A stretch of DNA of 5,756 bases from Clostridia bacterium (GTDB lineage: Bacteria > Bacillota > Clostridia > Oscillospirales > Butyricicoccaceae). The DNA is taken from NCBI GenBank assembly GCA_017407765.1, contig JAFQVZ010000371.1, positions 1 to 5,756 of the forward strand, written 5' to 3'. Below are positions 1 to 5,367 of the stretch, in pieces. Below the pieces are notes generated by a model, which did not search any database, was not told where the DNA came from, and worked only from the letters and a program-made list of their open reading frames with translations. Both the position numbers and the translations under genes were made by a program. Numbering within the stretch: the stretch's first letter is position 1; each line of letters begins with the position of its first letter.

Positions 1-1215
1 GAGAAGGTTAAGGCTCACCTCGACAAGCTCGGCCTCGAATATAAGGATAAGGTTGCTGTAACAGGTATCCTCACACCCTTCAAGGGCCGTGACCACAAGG
101 CTCACCTCGCTATCATGGGCGAGCTGGACGCCGTTCTGGTTGCTGACCATCCTCAGGCTGACCCCGTAACAGGCGCAGCTCATGCCTGCGGCCACTTCGC
201 ACAGGCTGCAGCAGTCGTCGGCGTTGCATACGCTCTGAAGGAATCGGGCGTTATGGAAGAGCTGGACGGCGACATCACACTCATGCACGTTCCCGCTGAG
301 GAGTTCGTAGAACTCGAGTGGAGAAAGAAGGACCTGATCGATACACAGGGCGCAGTTAAGCTGCTCGGCGGCAAGCAGGAGTTCATCCGTCTCGGCGTTT
401 TCGATGATGTTGACATGATGGTCATGCAGCACTCGAGAGCTACAGAGGACGACGAGAATCCCGCTGCTATCAAGGCTGATGCAGGCGGAACAGGCCTCGG
501 CTTCCACGGCAGAATGGTCCAGTACCTCGGCAAGGCTTCCCACGCTGCAGCTCCCCATATGGGCGTTAACGCTCTGAAGGCTGCTCAGATCGGTCTGTTT
601 GGTATCGACGCACAGCGCGAGACATTCCAGGATAAGGACGGCATCCGTGTCCATCCCATCATCACAAAGGGCGGCGACCTGGTTAACGTAGTTCCCGCTG
701 ATGTCCGCATCGAGACATACGTCCGCGGCCTGTCGGCTGATGCTGTTATGTCGGCTTCCGAGAAGGTAGACCGTGCATTCATGGCCGGCGCATACGCAAT
801 GGGCCCCGAGTGCAAGTGCATCATCACAAAGCTCCCCGGCTACATCATTCCCTGGGAGAGCGAAGAGCTGAAGGATGTCGTATATGATAACCTGAAGTAT
901 GTTTGGGGCGAAGAGAACGTCACACGCAACGGCGGCGGCGGTTCGACCGACGCATCCGACGTATCGGTTATCATCCCCACAGTCCACTTCAACAACGGCG
1001 GTGCTAAGGGTATCGGCCACGGCAATAACTACTGCGTAGGCAACCCCGAGTACATTTATCTGAATGCTGCAAAGGGTCTGGTATGCACAGCTATCGACCT
1101 GCTGGCAAACGGCGCTGAGAAGGCTCTGCATGTTAAGGAGACATTCAAGCCCTTCATGACAAAGGAGCAGTACCTGACAGAGTGGTGCGGCCTCGAAAAG
1201 GGCAAGGATTTCTAA
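1..1215 (+). CDS. M20-family metallo-amidohydrolase/peptidase, 5'-truncated by the window edge
   Basis: The reading frame is open from base 1 to the TAA at 1213-1215, giving 404 visible residues. The true start lies upstream, probably only a few dozen codons away given the usual family length of about 400-450. M20 enzymes are cytoplasmic, usually two-metal hydrolases of peptide or N-acyl amide bonds. Visible landmarks are GELDAV (residues 40-45, the first metal-site Asp region), HACGH (61-65, typical of the M20D/aminoacylase-like branch where Cys replaces Asp), PAEE (98-101, catalytic Glu plus ligand Glu), a His in MQHS (144), a dimerisation-domain motif ASHAAAPHMGVNAL with its conserved His near 181, GGDLVNVVPADVR (about 225-235), a STDASD segment (about 315-320) and a late His in GHGNNY (340). 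All expected active-site positions therefore appear present. Substrate is not predictable; AbgB-like, N-acyl-amino-acid or dipeptide hydrolase are all possible. Codon use is very biased: 17 of 18 Thr codons are ACA and Lys appears to be almost all AAG, which suggests high expression. Confidence 0.9.
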   Translation, partial: EKVKAHLDKLGLEYKDKVAVTGILTPFKGRDHKAHLAIMGELDAVLVADHPQADPVTGAAHACGHFAQAAAVVGVAYALKESGVMEELDGDITLMHVPAEEFVELEWRKKDLIDTQGAVKLLGGKQEFIRLGVFDDVDMMVMQHSRATEDDENPAAIKADAGGTGLGFHGRMVQYLGKASHAAAPHMGVNALKAAQIGLFGIDAQRETFQDKDGIRVHPIITKGGDLVNVVPADVRIETYVRGLSADAVMSASEKVDRAFMAGAYAMGPECKCIITKLPGYIIPWESEELKDVVYDNLKYVWGEENVTRNGGGGSTDASDVSVIIPTVHFNNGGAKGIGHGNNYCVGNPEYIYLNAAKGLVCTAIDLLANGAEKALHVKETFKPFMTKEQYLTEWCGLEKGKDF

Positions 1216-1233
1216 TATAGATCCGAATATACC

Positions 1234-1261
1234 AAAAGCCTCCCTTCGGGGAGGCTTTTTT
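1234..1261 (+). terminator. Intrinsic terminator of the M20 gene
   Basis: An 11-bp perfect stem (1234-1244 with 1249-1259) closes a TTCG loop flanked by C and G, the very stable cUUCGg tetraloop. It is followed by T residues broken by one G (1260-1267). It starts 18 bases after the stop codon. The A-run on its left could give weaker termination on the minus strand as well. Confidence 0.93.
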
Positions 1262-1277
1262 GTTTTTACGTATCTAA

Positions 1278-1478
1278 GGCTCCTTTGGGAAAGGAGCTGT
1301 CGGCCTTGTGCCGACTGAGGTTTGGCATAGAGCATTTACGGGAAATGTACGACCCCTCCATTCTTGTTGACTTTACAACCATCAAGTATGGAGGGATATG
1401 GTGGTTTTCAGCAAACACACCGTACCAAACACCCGTCAGGCTACGCCTGCCACCCTCTTTCCCAAAGAGGGCTAAGCC
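1278..1478. repeat. MITE-like imperfect inverted-repeat element with nested hairpins
   Basis: Most of the non-coding gap between the convergent M20 and VanW genes is one long imperfect inverted repeat centred near 1375. The left end has two hairpins: 1279-1286 with 1290-1297 (8 bp, loop GGG) and 1299-1304 with 1310-1315 (6 bp). The right end mirrors them: 1437-1441 with 1445-1449 (5 bp, loop TAC) and 1453-1460 with 1464-1471 (8 bp, loop CCC). The centre is a 13-position stem with one mismatch (1354-1366 with 1383-1395). The reverse complement of the right end aligns with the left end over about 50 bases, sharing for example CTTTGGGAAAG and TTTGG. No transposase or convincing ORF lies inside, and no clear target-site duplication is visible. 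Hairpin-rich elements of this style are common between genes in gut Ruminococcaceae. A non-autonomous mobile element is the best inference; a structured RNA or a REP-like element are alternatives. Exact borders are uncertain by about 10 bases. Confidence 0.65.
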
Positions 1479-1518
1479 GTGAGGGGCTCCCTTGGCTCGT
1501 ACTTTGGGAGAATACCAA

Positions 1519-1549
1519 TAACAAAAGCCCCGCCATCAGGCAGGGCTTT
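1519..1549 (-). terminator. Intrinsic terminator of the VanW-family gene
   Basis: The outer stem pairs 1524-1530 with 1543-1549 and the inner stem pairs 1532-1534 with 1539-1541, with one C/A mismatch between them. Read on the minus strand, the hairpin is followed by TTTTGTTATT (complement of about 1517-1526). It begins about 10 bases after the VanW stop codon. Confidence 0.85.
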
Positions 1550-1559
1550 GAAAGATGAT

Positions 1560-3335
1560 TTAGTCATCAGGTGTGATAGGAGTATCGGGCACCGTGGGCA
1601 GCGGAGTGTCAGGAACCGGTGTGACGGGCTCGGGAGCCGGTGTGCTGGGTTCGGGAGTCGGGGTCACAGGTGTCGAAGGCTCCGGTGTCGAGGGTGTAGT
1701 CGGAGTAGTAGGAGTCGTCGGAGTGGTGGGCTCGGTTGCGGGAGGAGTCTCAGGCGGTACATAGTTGCCGGACTTCTCGGGAGACGAGGGATTCTCGAGG
1801 ATCAGCTTATCGAGCTTCTTATAGACACTCTTGTTCTCAAAGGTGTTGGACACCAGCTTGCCGTTTTCATAAACGAGGCGATAGCTCTCGGTGGTGTAGC
1901 CGGTATAGCCGTTGTTCTTGACCTTCTGTGTATCGACTGCAAGGGTCTCATCGGTCTTGTAGACGACCTCAAAGGGGGTCTTGGACAGGGTCTTTGTAGA
2001 GATCTCGACCTTCTTGCCGGTCAGGTTGGTGCCGATCAGCTTGACGGTCATGCTGTTGGAGCCATAGGTGACCTTGATCTTGATGGGATAATCGGTGTTG
2101 TTGACAAAGCGGAAGTCCTTGCTGCCGTATACTACAGTTGCGTCCTCGCCAAGGGGGACATAGGTGATCATGTAGCTGTGGTTATAGCGCTCGGTGATCT
2201 TAAGGTCGGCATGGAGAGCCGCCGAATAGATGGTGGAGCTTACCTGGCAGATGCCGCCGTCTACGCCGTCCTCGGTGGTGCCGGCTACATAGACTGTGGC
2301 GTCCTTAAAGCCGCGCTCATAGGTCCTGGGGCCTACGGCCTTGTTGTAGGAAAACTCGTCGCCGGGGTTCAGGATGATGTTGTTGCAATGGTCGCAGGCC
2401 AGCTTTACATTTGTGGTTCTGCCCTTGAGAGAGGGGTTGAAGCTGGATGTGATCGAGCTGAGTGTGTGTGAAAAGAGGTTCTTCTGGAACTCTTCCATCG
2501 ACATGGTGGGTTCGGTAAAGGTGACGGGAATGAGGAAGGTGTCGCTGTCGCCCGACTGCTCATAGGCCTTCTTCGCATCCTCGACACTCATCTCGATGCC
2601 CTGCTGTGCGGGAAGAATGGTGTTGCCGGAGGGGTCGGCTTCGAGGTCAAGCATGGGGTTCTGGACCTCACGGTCGATCTCGGCCTTGAGAGCCTCAAAG
2701 TCGATCTCGGCATGGCCTGCATCAGAAGGCAGGTCGATCTGCGAGAAATCCATTTCTTCCAGCTTGGGAATAAGGCGCTCGGAAATGTCGCTTGCCGAAA
2801 CATTGGCGGCTTCATCGCCCTTGACGACCCTAACGCCCTCTTCGGTGATCTCATAGCTGAACTCGGTGGCCGAGCGGCTCAGGCTGACGGCCGCCTGCTT
2901 GACGGCTGCGTCCAGCTTGGCTTCATCATACTTGATGGATACGGGGATCTCGGCAGTTTCGCCGTCCTTGCCGAAAAGACGGTTCCAAAGGGACTCGCTG
3001 CCGGCCTCATAGGCCTTGTCGGCAATGGCTTTGACATCGTATTCAGCGCCGATATCTCCGAGGGTGAAGCTGTGTTCATTATCGAGGAAGGTGATCTTGA
3101 TCTCATCCTTAAGGGGATTCTGATCGGCAATGGCCTGAATAGCCGAGGTCAGCTCTTCGCGTGTGAGCTCGGTCATGGTGTTGCCGAGGACACTTACATT
3201 GGCGGTGATCTTGCCGCTGTCTTTATTAAGACCCATGAAGGTCATGCCGATAAGGCCGACAGCAACCGCAAGGATAACGGCGCCTCCGATGATAACGCCC
3301 TTCTTTTGGGGGGCGGAATGCTTGAGTTTACGCAA
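1560..3335 (-). CDS. Membrane-anchored VanW/YoaR-family cell-surface protein with Pro/Thr-rich tail
   Basis: The protein has 591 residues and starts at TTG (3335-3333), six bases after a perfect GGAGGT. The next in-frame ATG (Met31) would remove most of the membrane segment, so the TTG start is preferred. A basic N-terminus is followed by one hydrophobic helix (about 14-35), so the protein should face outward as a type II-like anchored or secreted protein. Residues about 45-275 look like the repeated YoaR/PG_binding_4-type region found before VanW domains. The VanW domain spans about 290-437 with SSFNPS, LNPGDEFSYN, VGPRTYERGF, GGICQVSSTIYSAAL (360-374) and the ERYNHSY segment. Residues about 440-512 resemble a G5-like beta module. 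Residues 519-591 are a Pro/Thr/Glu-rich tail with TTP and TPEPSTP repeats, a likely wall-spanning spacer; no LPXTG sorting signal follows. VanW is named from vancomycin-resistance clusters but its biochemical role is not established, and nothing here indicates resistance. The gene has its own promoter and terminator. Confidence 0.88.
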   Translation of the reverse strand: MRKLKHSAPQKKGVIIGGAVILAVAVGLIGMTFMGLNKDSGKITANVSVLGNTMTELTREELTSAIQAIADQNPLKDEIKITFLDNEHSFTLGDIGAEYDVKAIADKAYEAGSESLWNRLFGKDGETAEIPVSIKYDEAKLDAAVKQAAVSLSRSATEFSYEITEEGVRVVKGDEAANVSASDISERLIPKLEEMDFSQIDLPSDAGHAEIDFEALKAEIDREVQNPMLDLEADPSGNTILPAQQGIEMSVEDAKKAYEQSGDSDTFLIPVTFTEPTMSMEEFQKNLFSHTLSSITSSFNPSLKGRTTNVKLACDHCNNIILNPGDEFSYNKAVGPRTYERGFKDATVYVAGTTEDGVDGGICQVSSTIYSAALHADLKITERYNHSYMITYVPLGEDATVVYGSKDFRFVNNTDYPIKIKVTYGSNSMTVKLIGTNLTGKKVEISTKTLSKTPFEVVYKTDETLAVDTQKVKNNGYTGYTTESYRLVYENGKLVSNTFENKSVYKKLDKLILENPSSPEKSGNYVPPETPPATEPTTPTTPTTPTTPSTPEPSTPVTPTPEPSTPAPEPVTPVPDTPLPTVPDTPITPDD

Positions 3336-3341
3336 TTTTAT

Positions 3342-3347
3342 ACCTCC
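3342..3347 (-). promoter_or_regulatory. Shine-Dalgarno site that fixes the TTG start of the VanW-family gene
   Basis: The minus strand reads GGAGGT here, six bases before the TTG at 3335-3333. No in-frame ATG or GTG lies at a suitable distance, so this site is the main reason for choosing the non-ATG start. Confidence 0.85.
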
Positions 3348-3396
3348 GTAAATAATTATGAAGTTTAAATATGTATTGCCCGCTCAGGACAATAAT

Positions 3397-3426
3397 ATTA
3401 TATTACAATGCTATGGTTTAAGGCAA
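3397..3426 (-). promoter_or_regulatory. Sigma-A-type promoter of the VanW-family gene
   Basis: On the minus strand TTGCCT (3426-3421) is followed by an 18-bp spacer and a perfect TATAAT (3402-3397). This places the transcript start near 3390, leaving a leader of about 55 bases before the TTG codon. A 10-bp perfect palindrome, ATAATATTAT (3392-3401), overlaps the -10 box; it may be chance in an AT-rich stretch. Confidence 0.7.
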
Positions 3427-3450
3427 TTACTAAATGGTTACAATTAAGAG

Positions 3451-3485
3451 AGTAAAAAGCCTCTCCCGCAAACGGGAAAGGCTTT
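3451..3485 (-). terminator. Intrinsic terminator of the 149-residue unknown gene
   Basis: The stem pairs 3456-3462 with 3479-3485 and 3464-3468 with 3473-3477, with one C/A mismatch between them and loop CAAA. Read on the minus strand it ends in TTTTTACTCTC. It lies about 10 bases after the stop codon and just upstream of the VanW promoter, so it insulates the two genes from each other. Confidence 0.88.
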
Positions 3486-3494
3486 GAAAGCGGT

Positions 3495-3944
3495 TTATTC
3501 GGCGGTCTCTTCCGAAGCTTCTTCGGCGGCTGTCTGCTCGCCGGCAGGGTAAAAGAGCTTCTTCATCATGCGGTCTTCGGCAGGGTAAAGCTCGTTGAAG
3601 AAGGCTTCGCTGCCGATCTCGGTGACATAGAAATCGGTGTTGATGCTGTCGGGGTTTACGACCTCCTGCCACTTCTCCATCATTGCGAGATTGCTCTTCT
3701 TGGCCTTCTTGCTGTGGTCGGAGAGGAAGGCGATCTCTTCGCCGTCGACCATAAGAACGCCGGGATAGCAGCTGGTCTTGCCGAACTGGTTGGCCTCGAC
3801 CCACAGAAGGGTAATGCGTCCGTCGTGGCTTTCGGCGCGATAAAAGCCGTTGTCGTTGCCCTTTTTGAAGAGCATCTTAAGGAAGGATGTGCCCTTTCTC
3901 TTCTTGTCGATGAGGGAAGGAGTGCAGTTTTTGTTCTTTGCCAT
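3495..3944 (-). CDS. Protein of unknown function, 149 residues
   Basis: I do not recognise a family. The ORF runs from ATG (3944-3942) to TAA, with an AAAGGA ribosome binding site (3960-3955) 10 bases upstream, slightly far but acceptable. The N-terminus is basic and Lys-rich (about 1-29, including KNK, DKKRKG and FKKG). The middle (about 30-130) looks like a compact alpha/beta domain with aromatic and hydrophobic strands (RITLLWVEAN, CYPGVLMVDG, INTDFYVTEIG). The last 14 residues are an acidic Glu/Ala tail. There is no signal peptide, membrane helix or Cys-pair metal motif (only Cys7 and Cys59), so it is probably a soluble cytoplasmic protein. It has a promoter and a terminator of its own, which argues it is a genuine independently transcribed gene. 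The charge split between the two ends could favour nucleic-acid or protein contacts, but that is speculation. Confidence 0.8.
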   Translation of the reverse strand: MAKNKNCTPSLIDKKRKGTSFLKMLFKKGNDNGFYRAESHDGRITLLWVEANQFGKTSCYPGVLMVDGEEIAFLSDHSKKAKKSNLAMMEKWQEVVNPDSINTDFYVTEIGSEAFFNELYPAEDRMMKKLFYPAGEQTAAEEASEETAE

Positions 3945-3983
3945 TTATATCTGATCCTTTCAGGTTTCATTTCGTACCGATAA

Positions 3984-4013
3984 AGTATACCACATATATA
4001 GCCATCGCTGCAA
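3984..4013 (-). promoter_or_regulatory. Promoter of the 149-residue unknown gene
   Basis: On the minus strand TTGCAG (4013-4008) is followed by an 18-bp spacer and TATACT (3989-3984). A TG one base before the -10 box gives an extended -10 (TGGTATACT). The transcript start should be near 3977, about 33 bases before the ATG. Confidence 0.75.
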
Positions 4014-4029
4014 GAGGGGCGTAATAGGC

Positions 4030-4062
4030 AAAAAAACAGCCCGAATATCACATCGGGCTGTT
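4030..4062 (-). terminator. Intrinsic terminator of the abrB-like gene
   Basis: A perfect stem pairs 4035-4044 with 4053-4062 around an 8-base loop. On the minus strand it is followed by an uninterrupted run of T (complement of 4030-4036). It starts about 30 bases after the abrB stop codon and separates it from the downstream promoter. Confidence 0.93.
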
Positions 4063-4092
4063 AGCGGTTATTATTTCGATCTGCGTTGGGCT

Positions 4093-4341
4093 TTACTGCT
4101 GCTCCTCGCCGAGTTCGGCACGGCAGGCGGCACAGATGTTCTTCTGCTTGAAGGTAACTACCTTCTTGTTGCTTCCGCAGAAAACACATGTAGGCTCATG
4201 CTTGCGGAGAACGATCGACTGGCCATCGACATAGATCTCTACGGGATCTCTGAGGTCGATGTTGAGTGTCCTGCGGAGCTCGATGGGAAGTACGATGCGG
4301 CCCAGCTCGTCTACTTTTCTTACGATACCTGTTGATTTCAT
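4093..4341 (-). CDS. abrB: AbrB/SpoVT-type transition-state regulator with C-terminal zinc ribbon
   Basis: The protein has 82 residues. Residues 1-47 form the swapped-hairpin AbrB DNA-binding domain; the start MKSTGIVRKVDELGRIVLPI and the following ELRRTLNI are almost the same as in Bacillus subtilis AbrB. The C-terminal half differs from Bacillus: CVFCG (Cys52, Cys55) and CAAC (Cys70, Cys73) give a CxxC-x14-CxxC zinc-ribbon signature in place of the Bacillus multimerisation domain. Known AbrB proteins are dimers or tetramers that bind AT-rich promoters and repress post-exponential genes, often including their own. The gene has a strong promoter and terminator and so appears monocistronic. 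A GGTGG-type ribosome binding site (4360-4354) lies about 12 bases before the ATG. Direct repression targets cannot be read from this window; the AT-rich stretch over its own promoter is a reasonable autoregulatory candidate (inference). The abrB symbol is by similarity; orthology to abrB rather than another AbrB-fold paralogue is supported by the adjacent rsmI. Confidence 0.92.
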   Translation of the reverse strand: MKSTGIVRKVDELGRIVLPIELRRTLNIDLRDPVEIYVDGQSIVLRKHEPTCVFCGSNKKVVTFKQKNICAACRAELGEEQQ

Positions 4342-4380
4342 TTTGGATATGTACCACCTTTCAGTTTTATTGTTACCTTT

Positions 4381-4409
4381 ATTTTACTTTAAATGTAATT
4401 TAATGTCAA
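4381..4409 (-). promoter_or_regulatory. Strong sigma-A-type promoter of the abrB-like gene
   Basis: On the minus strand a consensus TTGACA (4409-4404) is followed by a 17-bp spacer and TAAAAT (4386-4381). The spacer and flanks are very AT-rich, the kind of DNA that AbrB proteins favour. The predicted transcript start is near 4374, leaving a leader of about 33 bases. Confidence 0.82.
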
Positions 4410-4526
4410 CGAAAAACCAGTTAAAATCTTCTCGTGAAAATAGAAAAAAGTTGGGCAAAATGACGAATGCACGAGAAAAACATGCCGAAAAACGTCTCAA
4501 ATCGTCATATTTTTGACAAAAGAAAA
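4410..4526. other. AT-rich gap between rsmI and abrB, with two interlocking inverted repeats
   Basis: There is no gene here. Two perfect inverted repeats are visible: ATGACGA (4460-4466) with TCGTCAT (4502-4508), and TTCTCGTG (4429-4436) with CACGAGAA (4470-4477). One arm of the second lies in the loop of the first, so as hairpins they interlock. Neither is a convincing intrinsic terminator for rsmI, although the first is followed on the minus strand by TTTTG. They may be weak termination or regulator-binding sites, or chance. Confidence 0.35.
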
Positions 4527-5366
4527 TCAGAGCTCCTGAGCCTCTTTATAGAGGGCGTTTTTGGAAACTCCGTATTTCTGCGACACTGTTTTTACAGCCG
4601 ACGACAGCTTGGTGCCTTCGTCGACAAGAGCCTGGACCTCAGAAAGCATCATCTCCATAGTGGGAACGCCCTCCATCATTTCTTCTTCGGTGGGCACCCA
4701 TCCGCCGATGATCAGGACGAACTCGCCCTTGGGAGGGGTCTCGGTGTATTTCTCGATGGCGGCTGCGATGGTGGTGCGAACGACCTCTTCATGCATCTTG
4801 GTCAGCTCGCGGCAAAGGGCAATGGGGCGGTCGCCGTAATATTCCAGCATATCCTCAAGGGTGCGCAGCAGTTTGTGGGGGGCCTCATAGAAGACCATTG
4901 TGCGCTTTTCGCGGGCAGTTTCCTTAAGGTGCTCAAAGCGGCTCTTTTTGGATGTGGAGAGAAAGCCTTCAAAGCAGAAACGTCCGCAGTCCATGCCCGA
5001 GATGGACAGGGCGGTGATGATGGCGCTGGGGCCGGGGACCGACACTACTTCGATGCCCTCGTTGCGGCAGATATCGACAAGGTCGGTGCCGGGATCGGAG
5101 ATGGCGGGGGTGCCGGCATCGGTGATGATGGCGCAGCTTTCTCCGGCGAGGATGCGCGAGGCGATATACTGGCCCTTCTGGCGTTTATTGTGTTCGAAAT
5201 AGCTCACCTGAGGCTTTTTGATGCCGAACTTGTTGAGAAGCTTGGCGCCGACACGGGTGTCTTCGGCAGCGATAAAGTCGACTGTGCTCAGGGTCTCGAC
5301 AGCGCGGGGCGAAAAGTCGCCAAGGTTGCCGATGGGAGTGGCAACAACATAGAGTTTACCTTGCAT
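4527..5366 (-). CDS. rsmI: 16S rRNA (cytidine-1402-2'-O)-methyltransferase RsmI
   Basis: The protein has 279 residues, the usual family length. RsmI uses S-adenosylmethionine to 2'-O-methylate C1402 in the decoding centre of 16S rRNA, acting on the small subunit in the cytoplasm. It belongs to the tetrapyrrole-methylase-fold (SPOUT-unrelated) family. Family motifs occur in order: ATPIGNLGD (9-17), AAEDTR (33-38), FEHN (57-60), ITDAGTPAISDPG (81-93), VPGPSA (110-115), FYEAPH (159-164), RELTK (186-190) and KGEF (213-216). The C-terminal 35 residues form the small helical RsmI tail domain (KYGVSKNALYKEA). The ATG at 5366-5364 sits one base after the trmN6 stop codon, with GGAGGA at 5380-5375 inside trmN6, so the two genes are very probably cotranscribed and translationally coupled. 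No strong terminator follows the gene, so some read-through toward abrB is possible. In Bacillus the counterpart is yabC. Confidence 0.96.
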   Translation of the reverse strand: MQGKLYVVATPIGNLGDFSPRAVETLSTVDFIAAEDTRVGAKLLNKFGIKKPQVSYFEHNKRQKGQYIASRILAGESCAIITDAGTPAISDPGTDLVDICRNEGIEVVSVPGPSAIITALSISGMDCGRFCFEGFLSTSKKSRFEHLKETAREKRTMVFYEAPHKLLRTLEDMLEYYGDRPIALCRELTKMHEEVVRTTIAAAIEKYTETPPKGEFVLIIGGWVPTEEEMMEGVPTMEMMLSEVQALVDEGTKLSSAVKTVSQKYGVSKNALYKEAQEL

Positions 5367-5367
5367 T

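Noticed and set aside
1285..1558. Small plus-strand ORFs inside the intergenic repeat
   Set aside because: They run through the nested hairpins of the repeat and into the VanW terminator, lack a ribosome binding site, and their translations follow the repeat structure rather than a protein pattern.
1479..2471. Long plus-strand ORF (330 codons) opposite the VanW gene
   Set aside because: It is antisense to a well-supported gene with recognisable domains. Its translation is rich in Gly, Arg and Ser with low complexity, it has no convincing ribosome binding site, and it overlaps the VanW terminator.
1560..3335. Vancomycin-resistance function for the VanW-family protein
   Set aside because: There are no vanH/vanA/vanX-type genes or VanRS two-component system here, and VanW domains are common in non-resistant Firmicutes.
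2712..3368. Plus-strand ORF of 218 codons opposite the VanW N-terminal region
   Set aside because: It overlaps the VanW start, ribosome binding site and leader on the other strand and has no family features; it is a shadow frame.
4512..4517. TTGACA on the plus strand as a -35 box
   Set aside because: No suitable -10 box or plus-strand gene follows, and it runs straight into the antisense of rsmI.
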